From NCBI RefSeq assembly GCF_014822185.1, contig NZ_QVLR01000098.1, positions 62,001 through 126,000 on the forward strand: a DNA stretch of 64,000 bases, given 5' to 3'. Positions 1 through 7,475 of this stretch are shown piece by piece. Every line of letters starts with the position of its first letter. Position 1 is the stretch's first letter. A model generated the notes under the pieces. That model did no database searches, had not been told where the DNA came from, and saw only the letters and a program-made list of their open reading frames with translations. The position numbers were made by a program, and so were the translations under genes. This DNA is from Azoarcus sp. Aa7 (GTDB lineage Bacteria > Pseudomonadota > Gammaproteobacteria > Burkholderiales > Rhodocyclaceae).

Positions 1-75
1 TCGAGAGAGCGCTTGCCGTGTGGTCGCAGTGATGTTGGCGGGCGGCGCTGTTTGATCAGAATCTCGAGTCCTCAT
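1..75 (-). CDS. partial CDS, unidentified, runs off the left edge
   Basis: An ATG at 73-75 (minus strand) opens a reading frame that stays open to the window edge and begins MRTRDSDQTAPPANITATTR. A purine-rich GGAAAGGAAG stretch lies about 8 nt upstream, a good ribosome binding site. It overlaps the 3' end of ccmD by 20 bp in another frame. From its place after ccmC-ccmD it may be another cytochrome c biogenesis gene, but the 24 visible residues do not identify a family. Without an in-frame start nearer the ccmD stop, this is the best candidate for the next gene of the operon. Confidence 0.4.
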   Translation of the reverse strand, partial: MRTRDSDQTAPPANITATTRQALSR

Positions 76-262
76 TTCGCGGCTTCCTTTCCTTTCTTGC
101 AATTTTGGCATAACGGCCAAGATGCTCAAGGATGGAACGACGCGTCAATGCGATGACTGCAATTTCCGTGAAGATGACAACGACTGCGACGAGATAGGCG
201 CTCCAGACGTACAGGCCGTCCCCGCCCATCGCCCAGAATTCGCTCCAACTGCCCCAGTTCAT
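56..262 (-). CDS. ccmD: CcmD, heme exporter accessory protein
   Basis: A 68-residue protein beginning MNWGSWSEFWAMGGDGLYVW, with one hydrophobic segment (about residues 18-40) followed by a basic tail rich in R and K. Size, the early aromatic Trp/Tyr-rich stretch and the single membrane span fit CcmD, which in System I holds heme-loaded CcmE with CcmC and helps release it from the CcmABCD complex. The ATG at 260-262 overlaps the ccmC stop by 4 bp (ATGA), which fixes this start over an in-frame upstream Met. Identification rests mainly on context and topology because CcmD sequences are short and variable. Confidence 0.82.
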   Translation of the reverse strand: MNWGSWSEFWAMGGDGLYVWSAYLVAVVVIFTEIAVIALTRRSILEHLGRYAKIARKERKPRNEDSRF

Positions 263-1032
263 GGTTGTGCCCCCAAGTTCCGCACAACCCACTCGCTGTT
301 GCGTTCGCGCTTGAGTATCACATTGCGCAGGCGGGCGAGCGTCGCCGCAACGGCGTAGGCGAGCAGGCCCAGGCCCATCAGGAGTATACCTGCGGCGATG
401 GCCGGATTTTCCGGAGCCGACAGGCTTTGCGGCGCGCTGCCGTACATTGCGCTCCAGCGAAAGACCGCGAAGTAGAGCAGCGGCAATCCGAATGCTCCAA
501 CCAAGGCCAATAGGCCGCTGGCGCGGTCCGCGCGACGTGTGTCATCGATGCCTTCCTGCAGGGCAACGTAGCCGAGAAAGAGGAAGAGCACCAGCAGTTC
601 CGCGGTGAGACGCGCCTCCCATACCCACCACGCACCCCAGATCGGTTTGCCCCAGAGGGAGCCAGTCCACAGTGCGAGGAACGCAAACAGTGCTCCCGTC
701 GGTGCGAGTGCCGAAGCGATCATCGACAGGAAGCGCTGCCGTCGCAAAAGACCATAGCCTGCCGTGCCCGCGGTAACGAAGTAGATCGCGACGGACAGCC
801 AGACTGACGGGGTATGTATGAAAGCAATGCGGTAGTGCTCATGCTGGTGCGGGTCCGTCCGGGCGACGGCCAGACCGACGAACAAGCCAATCGAGCAGAG
901 CACCGCGGCAGCACCGGCAAACCACGGTAACAGCCGTCCCGCATGAACGTACCCACGCTGCGGGGTCGCTTCCGACCATGCGGCCAAAGGCGGCGATTCG
1001 TCCGAGCTGAGGGTGCTGCTGAGTGCGGGCAT
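259..1032 (-). CDS. ccmC: CcmC-like heme handling protein with altered conserved residues
   Basis: 257 residues with six hydrophobic segments, matching CcmC, the inner-membrane protein that loads heme onto CcmE. The tryptophan-rich WWD signature is present at about residues 129-143, but reads WVWEARLT where the family has WVWDARLT (Asp to Glu). The first conserved heme-ligand His is present (FIHTPSVW, His73). The second, in the E. coli context WNTLHQGS (His184), aligns here with WSAMYGSA, so the His is replaced by Tyr197. It has no strong Shine-Dalgarno and begins a short unit ccmC-ccmD(-next gene). Fold assignment is firm; whether it handles heme in the standard way is uncertain. Confidence 0.85.
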   Translation of the reverse strand: MPALSSTLSSDESPPLAAWSEATPQRGYVHAGRLLPWFAGAAAVLCSIGLFVGLAVARTDPHQHEHYRIAFIHTPSVWLSVAIYFVTAGTAGYGLLRRQRFLSMIASALAPTGALFAFLALWTGSLWGKPIWGAWWVWEARLTAELLVLFLFLGYVALQEGIDDTRRADRASGLLALVGAFGLPLLYFAVFRWSAMYGSAPQSLSAPENPAIAAGILLMGLGLLAYAVAATLARLRNVILKRERNSEWVVRNLGAQP

Positions 1033-1258
1033 CTTGTCGTGCGTGTTCGATGGCGGGGCGTATTACTGATCTAGCAATCGGCATGCCGGCCTGCTGTCGC
1101 GCGAAATCGGGCGCAGACCCGCAAGCTGCTGCGTTTCAAGGTGCGGAGTCAGGGCTTCGGAAGGACGGCGTTCCTGAGTTCAGGAATTCCGTCCATTCGG
1201 GGCCGGATCTGGGGCGTGTCGGCCCCGGAGACATGCTTGAGCGCGGCGTGGAAAAGGC
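1033..1258. other. intergenic leader upstream of ccmC with a long hairpin
   Basis: 226 bases without a credible gene. It holds a strong imperfect hairpin at 1163-1194: an inner perfect 7-bp palindrome TTCCTGA-GT-TCAGGAA at 1171-1186, flanked by GGACGG and CCGTCC. A second, weaker inverted repeat (GGGGCCG / CGGCCCC) lies at 1199-1226. There is no T tract, so a simple terminator is not obvious. Confidence 0.5.
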
Positions 1259-2191
1259 TTATCCGGGGATATAGATGCCGGCGCTGCGGATCGCCTTGAC
1301 GAGTTCGCTGGTCGACTGTTCGAGCAGTTTGATACCTGCTTCGAAGTCCTTGCGCGATGCGGCAGCTTCGGCCTCGCCGCGGAGCGCTCCGGCGCTCGTG
1401 AGGAATTCCGTGACGCGCGGGCTCATCGGGGCCCCGGCGAGTTTTTCCTCGAGCAGTACCTTTACGAGCATCTTGTGCGTCTCGTTGCGGTCGATCTCGT
1501 AGTGGTATTCCTCTTCCTTCGATGCGAAGTTGAGCGAACGTACCAGTGTGTCGCCGGATCGCATCGAGCTGACCGATGCCTTCGCAAGGAGATATGCCTG
1601 TTCCAGAATCGTCCGGCCGCTTGCATATTGGCCGGCTGCCGCCTTGCGCTCCGCGTCGGCGATGAGGGCCTCGACCTGACGGCTGCTTTCCTGCGATTCC
1701 TTGTTACCCTTTTCCGACGCAATTCGCTGCTGCGCGGAAAGCAGAGCGCGGACACTCTCGAGTTTGTTCTTGTAGTCCGTTTCGACTTTCTTTCCTGTAA
1801 CGCTTTCCGGTGCGGCAAGCCGTGCCGCTTCAAACATGGTCTTGCTCGCTGCCGAGAGCAGGCTGGAGGCCTTTGTGAGATCGCCCGCGTCGAAGGCGCT
1901 CTTCGCCTGCGAGTACTGTTCCTTGGCTGCTTGGCGCTTCTCGATGGCGGCGGCCTCGCCACTGGATTCGATCTGGCGCGCGGCAGTGGATTTTTCGATC
2001 AGCGTGCCAACCGATTCGAAGCGGCGTTCGAGCTGGGTTCGGTCGGGCTCGTTGGCCTGGAGGCGGGTCGATGCGCTGCTCGGCGGTACGGGCTCGGTCT
2101 GCGCCATCGTCGCGCCGCCGGAGGCGAGCGTGAGTACCAGTGCAAGCGCAGCATGCCCAGGAATCGCATTACGGTAGTTAGATTTCATCAT
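1259..2191 (-). CDS. secreted helical protein of unknown function
   Basis: 310 residues. The start chosen is the first of two adjacent ATGs at 2186-2191, preceded by AGGAG with 6-nt spacing; a longer reading frame upstream lacks this. Residues 1-30 form a signal peptide (hydrophobic ALALVLTLASGGA, then MAQ). The mature part is almost entirely charged and Ala-rich helix (EKRQAAKEQYSQAKSAFDAG, SSRQVEALIADAERKAAAGQ), suggestive of helical repeats or a coiled coil in the periplasm. No Cys and no heme motif. It is the last gene of the unit of two triheme cytochromes, so it may bind or space them. I do not recognise a named family. Confidence 0.75.
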   Translation of the reverse strand: MMKSNYRNAIPGHAALALVLTLASGGATMAQTEPVPPSSASTRLQANEPDRTQLERRFESVGTLIEKSTAARQIESSGEAAAIEKRQAAKEQYSQAKSAFDAGDLTKASSLLSAASKTMFEAARLAAPESVTGKKVETDYKNKLESVRALLSAQQRIASEKGNKESQESSRQVEALIADAERKAAAGQYASGRTILEQAYLLAKASVSSMRSGDTLVRSLNFASKEEEYHYEIDRNETHKMLVKVLLEEKLAGAPMSPRVTEFLTSAGALRGEAEAAASRKDFEAGIKLLEQSTSELVKAIRSAGIYIPG

Positions 2192-2233
2192 TGCGGACTC
2201 CTGGGCATGCATGTTGTTGACTGCAAATACGAC

Positions 2234-2893
2234 TTACTGACCCGTGCGGGCGACCGGGCCGTCCTTCTTCTTCGAGTGGCACAGTCGGCACTCGGACACC
2301 GGGAAGGCAACCTTGCCGTGGCATACGCCGCACTTCTGCCCGAGAAGGATGGCCGCCATGCTGATCTGGTTGGCGCCCTTTTGCGGGATGAAGATTGCGG
2401 GGTGACAGTTGGAGCAGTCAAGCCACTCGGTGTGCTGCTTGTGCGGGTAGACGACGTCCGGCATCGATCCCTTGACTTCGCGGACGATGTTCAGATCCAT
2501 TACGACCGGTACCGCGTTTGCATCCACACGGTCCCAGCGCGGGTTGATCGCGCGATCTTCGAGGGCCTTGACCCAATTGACGCGGTTGCCGGCGTTGCTA
2601 CGGGGAAGCGTTTCGAAGGCGGACAGCGGTGGCATCAGCGCTGCGGTGCCTTCGCTGGCGGGGTCGTGGATGCCGTCCTGCGACGGGGGCAGGTTGCGCT
2701 GATTGGCCGGCTTGAGCAGGCGGTTGAAGCGGTTGACGTCGGTCGCGGGGGCGGCTGCAGCCGGTGCGGCCGCCGGGGGCGCGGCCGGGGTAGCCGCTGG
2801 CTTGCCCTTGGCGTCCTGGGCAATGGCAGGCGCCGAGCCGAACAGGGCGGCGGCGAACACGGTCAGGAGCAGGGTTGGAATACGGCGGGTCAT
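2234..2893 (-). CDS. triheme c7-type cytochrome, long form
   Basis: 219 residues. A signal peptide (about residues 1-26, cleavage near AIAQ) is followed by an Ala/Pro linker (about 28-52) and a C-terminal triheme domain. Heme motifs: CSNCH at 160-164, CGVCH at 188-192, CRLCH at 202-206, with extra His (PHKQH) before the first motif as likely distal ligands. This spacing is that of the c7/c3-like triheme domain of periplasmic electron-transfer proteins. Its start overlaps the stop of the preceding triheme gene by 4 bp. It is a clear paralogue of the protein at 9913-10569 (shared INPR, EWLDCSNCH, CGVCHG, AFP motifs). Confidence 0.9.
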   Translation of the reverse strand: MTRRIPTLLLTVFAAALFGSAPAIAQDAKGKPAATPAAPPAAAPAAAAPATDVNRFNRLLKPANQRNLPPSQDGIHDPASEGTAALMPPLSAFETLPRSNAGNRVNWVKALEDRAINPRWDRVDANAVPVVMDLNIVREVKGSMPDVVYPHKQHTEWLDCSNCHPAIFIPQKGANQISMAAILLGQKCGVCHGKVAFPVSECRLCHSKKKDGPVARTGQ

Positions 2894-3321
2894 TTCTTGC
2901 TACCTCCTTGCCCGACGGGAACTGCCAGTTTCTGGATGGTGCTTTCGTGCACTTGCGTGGGGGTGTTGGGTTTGCCGGAATGGCACAGGTCGCAGTTCTC
3001 GACCGACCAGGCGACTTCGCCGTTGTGGCATGCGCCGCAGAACTGGCCGTCAATGATCTTCAGCATCGTGATCTCGTTGCCGCCCGCCTTGAACTGGAAG
3101 CCGAGGTCCGCGTGGCAGACCTTGCAGCGGAAGCGGATCCGGTGGAACCAGTGCGGAAAGATCGCTGGCCGCATGCCGGCCGCGTCGGCATAGTTGTTGA
3201 TGACGATGTCGCCGTACTCGGCGCGGCTGTCGGACGGGGTCCACAGCGTGATGGCCACTACGGCAAACAGCAGCGCAGTGAGCCCACGACGGACTCTTGT
3301 TACCCACGGGACCTGCTTCAT
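2890..3321 (-). CDS. triheme c7-type cytochrome, short form
   Basis: 143 residues with a signal peptide (about 1-34, cleavage near SRAE) and a compact triheme domain: CKVCH at 66-70, CGACH at 95-99, CDLCH at 110-114. His-rich FPHWFHRIRFRCKVCH gives likely axial ligands. It is nearly the same protein as the one at 9518-9916: both share AGMRP, FPHWFHRIRFRCKVCH and AWSVENCDLCHSGK. It heads a three-gene unit with the long triheme cytochrome and the helical secreted protein. Role by family: periplasmic electron transfer. Confidence 0.92.
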   Translation of the reverse strand: MKQVPWVTRVRRGLTALLFAVVAITLWTPSDSRAEYGDIVINNYADAAGMRPAIFPHWFHRIRFRCKVCHADLGFQFKAGGNEITMLKIIDGQFCGACHNGEVAWSVENCDLCHSGKPNTPTQVHESTIQKLAVPVGQGGSKK

Positions 3322-3693
3322 AGTTCAACCCTCTTCATAACGTGATCCGTTCCTGCCAGCCAAAATTGCACGAGTTACAGTCGGCTGGCAACCAAACGAG
3401 TGTAATCGTCCCCTTCGCTGCTCCGGACTCGCGGGGCATTGGAGGGGCATGCTTCCGCACCGTGGTCACCCCGTCTCACGACGCTTGCCTCCCTGCCTGG
3501 GTCACCTCGGCACGCCGGACCGGTCCTATAAGCAATATTCAGGCCCAATATCTATTACCATCGGAGTATCGGTAAGAAAAGCTGCGGTCTGAAGGGCCTC
3601 GCCATTTCGGCTGCGGGAATGTAACGGATTGTATCGTTTGCGGGAACTCCTTCCCGAATCCGGGAATTTTCGGGCAGATCGCGTCGGGGCGGG
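3322..3693. promoter_or_regulatory. intergenic region upstream of the triheme operon
   Basis: 372 bases between the TPR gene and the triheme pair, both on the minus strand. No convincing coding frame. It probably holds the promoter of the triheme operon. It contains the palindrome TTCCCGAATCCGGGAA (3651-3666), which closely matches motifs at 1171-1186 and 15502-15517. No clear -35/-10 pair could be assigned by eye. Confidence 0.5.
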
Positions 3694-4341
3694 CTAGTGC
3701 TTACCGGGGGGCGGTTCAGGGGCTTTCTGCCTTTCCGCTTGATTCTGCTGAAGCTCCGAGCGCCATTCCCACAGTGCTGCCTCCGCCCGCGGCCGGAATG
3801 GGTCGTCCATCGGCGCGAGGTGGAGGTAGGCCTGCATGGCGCCCATCGCGCCGGGCCGGTCACCGAGTTCGTCGAGGGTTGTCGCGAGCCCGTAGTACGC
3901 ATTGACCTGATCACGCCGCAATTCGATTGCCGATTCGAAAAAATCGCGAGCCTGTTTCCATTGCTCGAGTCCGATCAGCGCGAACCCCATATTCACGTGA
4001 GCTTCGGGAAGGCGGGGGGCCAGGGTCAGTACCTGATGAAACGCCGTGAGTGCATATTCATACTGACGCATCTGAAGCATCGCGACGCCCTGCTCGAATC
4101 GCGACCGAACGTCGTTCAGCGTTGCATCGGCGGCCGAGGGCGGGCGGGGCTTCGCCCTGAGCAGGTCCGCGTATGCGAGGCGTGCCTGGTGGGGGATCCC
4201 ACGGGGCGGGGTCGGATCCAAGGCCAGCAGGGCGCCGAGGCCCAGGGTCGCAAGTACCGTGACGGCTATTGCGCGGCGGCGAACATCGCGGCGGCTGCGG
4301 GAGAGCTGTGCCGGGAGGTCGGGGCTGTGTGTGTTCTGCAT
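3694..4341 (-). CDS. membrane-anchored TPR protein
   Basis: 215 residues beginning MQNTHSPDLPAQLSRSRRDV. An N-terminal basic stretch and one transmembrane segment (about 22-42) are followed by a periplasmic part with at least two TPR-like helical hairpins (ALTAFHQVLTLAPRLPEAHV, ARDFFESAIELRRDQVNAYY), typical of protein-protein scaffolds, and a Gln/Pro-rich tail. The ATG at 4339-4341 overlaps the preceding COX1-like gene by 76 bp; no later start keeps the membrane anchor. As last gene of the ResB-CcsA unit it could act like the TPR assembly factors (CcmH/CcmI, NrfG) that hold apocytochromes for heme ligation; that is inference. Confidence 0.78.
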   Translation of the reverse strand: MQNTHSPDLPAQLSRSRRDVRRRAIAVTVLATLGLGALLALDPTPPRGIPHQARLAYADLLRAKPRPPSAADATLNDVRSRFEQGVAMLQMRQYEYALTAFHQVLTLAPRLPEAHVNMGFALIGLEQWKQARDFFESAIELRRDQVNAYYGLATTLDELGDRPGAMGAMQAYLHLAPMDDPFRPRAEAALWEWRSELQQNQAERQKAPEPPPGKH

Positions 4342-5585
4342 AATCTGAGAATTCGGGGTACGGCAATGCATGCAAAGTATCCGACGCCCGCTATCGTGAT
4401 TGCGCCGCCGGTCCCGGTAAGGGCTGCGGCGAGAATTGCGGCCGGGTCTGCGCCCTCTCCGCTGAACGCGACCTTGCGGGGGGCGCCGAGAATCCCGCTC
4501 CAGGCAAGACCGCAGATCAGGGTCGTGATTCCGAAGGTATATACGGAGAGCGGCCGGGTGCTTGGGGGAGGGGAATGCTCGGCGTCTGTGGCAGGCGATA
4601 TGCGGGCAAGAACGGCCGCCATCTGGGCGAGCGTGAACGCGCCGATTGTACCGTGATAATGGGCCGGCACCATGGTCGTCTGGCTGTCGATCGCGGTTCC
4701 TGCAAGGATGCCGATGCAATATAGTCCGAGTGATGCGATAAAACTGTCCGCGCTGCGGGCCTCCTCGCGCGACAGCAGGAGAAGACCGAAGGCCAGTGCT
4801 GCCGGCCAGTTTGTCCATCTCATGGTGTCGGTATGGAGCGAATGGAGCGCGTCGTGATCCAGTCCTGAGAACAGAAGGGCGGGAGCGATGATTGCGGGCA
4901 GGGATGCGGCGACGAAGAAGGGGATGGCAATCCGAGGCGGTACGCTCGTCATGCCTGTGCGCTCTGACAGACGGAGCCACATTGCCATCATGAGGGTGAC
5001 GAAGCCGAACTGGAGAATGTGCCCGGCGCCCCAGAGGGCGTCGACAAGCCCCATCCCCTGGTGCAGGGCGAGTGCGAGATAGAGGGCCCCCATGCAGAAT
5101 GGCCAGCGCGCGATCGCAAAACCCCATTCAGCGGCGTCGCGCGGGCGAACCAGGGATATTGCGCCCGTACAGAGTCCCGCAGAGACGAACACTGCAAGAG
5201 ACCCGAGAAATACGGGGTGGTCGACATAGGGGAAGTAGTTGGCGAGGACTGGATGCCCCGGGGCAAACAGACCGGACGCGACGATTCCGATGGCTCCGGC
5301 CGCGCCTGCGACGAGAAGGGCTTGTGCCGTACGATGGCGGCTTGACGGCAGGGCCTCGGTCCACATCGCGCCGGACATCGCAAAATACCAAAGCAAGGTG
5401 GCGAGATTGACGTGCACGACGAGGGCGCGCGGGAAGCTGTCCGGCGGTACCAGAGATGTGAGGACCGGCGTTCGGGCGAGTACGAGCGCCGCGGCCGCCA
5501 CAGCGGAAAGTCCCAGCGATGACGCGGCGAGCAGCAGCCAGCGCTGTGATACGCCCGGGGGGGTACGGAACCCTGTTGTCATCAT
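4266..5585 (-). CDS. orphan heme-copper oxidase subunit I-like membrane protein
   Basis: 439 residues with about 12 hydrophobic segments. Ligand-type motifs follow heme-copper oxidase subunit I order: His58 in VVHVNLATLLW (low-spin heme position), His189 in WGAGHILQF (CuB position), His244/248/251 in GLDHDALHSLHTDT (second CuB helix region), and His309/His311 in PAHYHGTIG (the H-x-H of the two hemes). The Tyr that in A/B-type oxidases sits four residues after the first CuB His is Phe here (HILQF). No subunit II or III gene is nearby. Start is the first of two adjacent ATGs, overlapping the ccsA stop by 4 bp. It may be an NO reductase/oxidase relative or a quinol/cytochrome redox module; activity cannot be judged. 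Confidence 0.7.
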   Translation of the reverse strand: MMTTGFRTPPGVSQRWLLLAASSLGLSAVAAAALVLARTPVLTSLVPPDSFPRALVVHVNLATLLWYFAMSGAMWTEALPSSRHRTAQALLVAGAAGAIGIVASGLFAPGHPVLANYFPYVDHPVFLGSLAVFVSAGLCTGAISLVRPRDAAEWGFAIARWPFCMGALYLALALHQGMGLVDALWGAGHILQFGFVTLMMAMWLRLSERTGMTSVPPRIAIPFFVAASLPAIIAPALLFSGLDHDALHSLHTDTMRWTNWPAALAFGLLLLSREEARSADSFIASLGLYCIGILAGTAIDSQTTMVPAHYHGTIGAFTLAQMAAVLARISPATDAEHSPPPSTRPLSVYTFGITTLICGLAWSGILGAPRKVAFSGEGADPAAILAAALTGTGGAITIAGVGYFACIAVPRILRLCRTHTAPTSRHSSPAAAAMFAAAQ

Positions 5586-6394
5586 ACGGCTCCCTGATGA
5601 GGGGCTGCCGAGATGAACGGCACGCCGAAGAAGGTCAGAAAGGCCGTGACGAATACCGCAAGGATCAGGCCGGCATGTACCGGGGGGAGCAGCCGGTATG
5701 CCAGCCGGGCGTGGATCGTGAACGCGACGGTGAGCCAGGTGATGAACGCCCAGGTTTCGAGGGGATCCCAGGCCCAGTACCGGCCCCAGGCGTCCTGCGC
5801 CCAGATGGCGCCGGCGATGAGCATCAGTGTGTGGAAGATCAGTCCGATCGCCATGCAGCGGAAGGCAAGTTCGTCGAGCTGGGAGGTGGGGGGCAACTGC
5901 TGCAAGCGCGTGATTCCGATGCCGGCGTGACGCAGCAGGATCACGCAGGACAGGCCGACCGCAACCAGAACCGCGCCAAGGAACACCTTGCCCAAGCCGA
6001 TATGGATAAAGAGCCAGGGGGTGTTGTAGGTCGGCGGGTAGTGCCCCTCGCCGGGATGGGTGACCATCAGCCAGCCGAACATGATGAACATCAGCGGCAG
6101 CACGATCGCTGCGGTTGCGCGAATCCGCGGGATGCGCCAGTAGGCGAGGGCGTAGGCACACATCAGGCTCCAGATGTTCGAGCAGAGTATCTCGAACATC
6201 GTGATGAACGGTCCGTGTCCGAGACGCTCCCAGCGCAGACCCATGGACACGGTCTGCAACACGAGCCCGGTCAGCGTCAGTCCGAGGACCGTGCGTTCAG
6301 GCCGTTTGCCGAGCACGACGCCGACGACGGCGACGATGCCGGCGAGCACGTATGCAGTTACTGCGGCCCAGAGTATCTGAAGTTCTCGTTCCAC
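5582..6394 (-). CDS. ccsA: CcsA/ResC-family cytochrome c biogenesis protein
   Basis: 270 residues from a GTG start 1 nt after the resB stop; an in-frame ATG 69 nt earlier would give a long overlap and is less likely. Polytopic, with the periplasmic WWD heme-binding signature (WAQDAWGRYWAWDPLETW, about residues 205-222) flanked by conserved His in FHTLML and TIHARL. With ResB (CcsB) it forms the System II cytochrome c synthase, which exports heme and attaches it to CxxCH motifs in the periplasm. Its place in the middle of a multiheme cytochrome cluster suggests it serves those cytochromes. Confidence 0.9.
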   Translation of the reverse strand: MERELQILWAAVTAYVLAGIVAVVGVVLGKRPERTVLGLTLTGLVLQTVSMGLRWERLGHGPFITMFEILCSNIWSLMCAYALAYWRIPRIRATAAIVLPLMFIMFGWLMVTHPGEGHYPPTYNTPWLFIHIGLGKVFLGAVLVAVGLSCVILLRHAGIGITRLQQLPPTSQLDELAFRCMAIGLIFHTLMLIAGAIWAQDAWGRYWAWDPLETWAFITWLTVAFTIHARLAYRLLPPVHAGLILAVFVTAFLTFFGVPFISAAPHQGAV

Positions 6395-6395
6395 G

Positions 6396-7475
6396 TCATG
6401 CGTCCCACGGTTTTGCTGCGAATCTTTGCCAAAAATGTACGCCCAGACTGGCGATGGCCACAATGCAGGCGGCGAGCAGCCACGGCAAGGTCCAGTCGTA
6501 GAACACGCGATACCCCATCCAACTGCGCAGGCCGTCGAATTCGAGGCGACCGTCGGGCAGCTCGATCGAGTCGCCCGGGTGCATCTCGTGGCGCTCGCTG
6601 CCGATGCGTACGATCAGTTTGTATCGTTCAGGCAGACGGAAACTGGTGTGGCGCTCGGGATCGAGTACGACCTCGTCGAAGTCGAGCATCACCCATACGG
6701 GCACGCTGCTGGCAGGAGGCGTCCATTCCGCTGCCTGGCTGTATTGATTGCCGGGGTATGGAGGCAGCTGTACCGACCCGTACATCGCCTCGCCGGCCTT
6801 TGGCAGCCAGCGGAACGTGGGGGCGAAGCCCTTGTTGAAGGTCGTGTAGAAACGGTAGTTTTCGACTATCAGCGGGTCCTGATCGCCGATCTCCGCTTCA
6901 TGCCAGTGGCCCTGCCTGTCCGCCCACGCAACCAGGTTTTGCGTGGCCCCCCGTTGCAGTCCGGGGGCATACGCGATCGTGAATCCCTTATTGACGAAAC
7001 TGACCTCCGGCAGGTTTCCGGCATGCCACGGACCCTGCTCGGAGACCGCCAGAACGCCATCGAAGGCGGTGCCGACGGTAACTCCCGCGTGTCCGTTCAG
7101 ATATGTCAGCCGGCCTGCCGCGACGAGTAGCAGCAGAACGATGAGGCAGAGGTGAAAGACCAGCAGCGCGATCTGACGCCTGAATACGCCATTGGTTGCA
7201 ACGGCAGCCAGCAGGTTGAGGGCGAGCAGCAGCAGGGGTATGACCAACGGCCAGGTTCGCGCCCCCTCCCGAAGATAAGCGAAGGCCGTTCCCGCTCCGA
7301 GCAGCGCGATCAGCCACGGCGTGAGATGCAGGGATGCCAGCTTGCGCAGAACGTTTGCTGGAGGGGGTACGGATCGGGCCTGCCCGTCGTCACTCCTGTT
7401 GAGGGGGGAAGGCTGCTGCCGCGAGTCCCATGCTGTCGTCGTGTGCCCGCGTTCCGTTGCTCCGTCGCCAATCAT
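6396..7475 (-). CDS. resB: ResB (CcsB)-family cytochrome c biogenesis protein
   Basis: 359 residues starting at an ATG that overlaps the preceding NHL gene stop by 4 bp (ATGA). Layout fits ResB: N-terminal transmembrane segments (HLTPWLIALLGAG, WPLVIPLLLLALNLLAAVA, IALLVFHLCLIVLLLLVAAG), a large periplasmic domain (about 110-320), and a final membrane span (LPWLLAACIVAIASLGVHFW). Partner of CcsA in System II, where it is thought to present the apocytochrome and keep its cysteines reduced. Immediately upstream of ccsA, as in many betaproteobacteria. It has a low-complexity N-terminal extension of about 45 residues. Confidence 0.88.
   Translation of the reverse strand: MIGDGATERGHTTTAWDSRQQPSPLNRSDDGQARSVPPPANVLRKLASLHLTPWLIALLGAGTAFAYLREGARTWPLVIPLLLLALNLLAAVATNGVFRRQIALLVFHLCLIVLLLLVAAGRLTYLNGHAGVTVGTAFDGVLAVSEQGPWHAGNLPEVSFVNKGFTIAYAPGLQRGATQNLVAWADRQGHWHEAEIGDQDPLIVENYRFYTTFNKGFAPTFRWLPKAGEAMYGSVQLPPYPGNQYSQAAEWTPPASSVPVWVMLDFDEVVLDPERHTSFRLPERYKLIVRIGSERHEMHPGDSIELPDGRLEFDGLRSWMGYRVFYDWTLPWLLAACIVAIASLGVHFWQRFAAKPWDA

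Noticed and set aside
1475-3193. Long plus-strand frame (572 codons) opposite the helical protein and triheme genes
   Set aside because: It is antisense to genes with signal peptides and CxxCH motifs; the protein is low in complexity and shows no domain.
3342-3575. 77-codon frame in the gap upstream of the triheme operon
   Set aside because: No ribosome site, no recognisable composition, and it lies in a probable promoter region.
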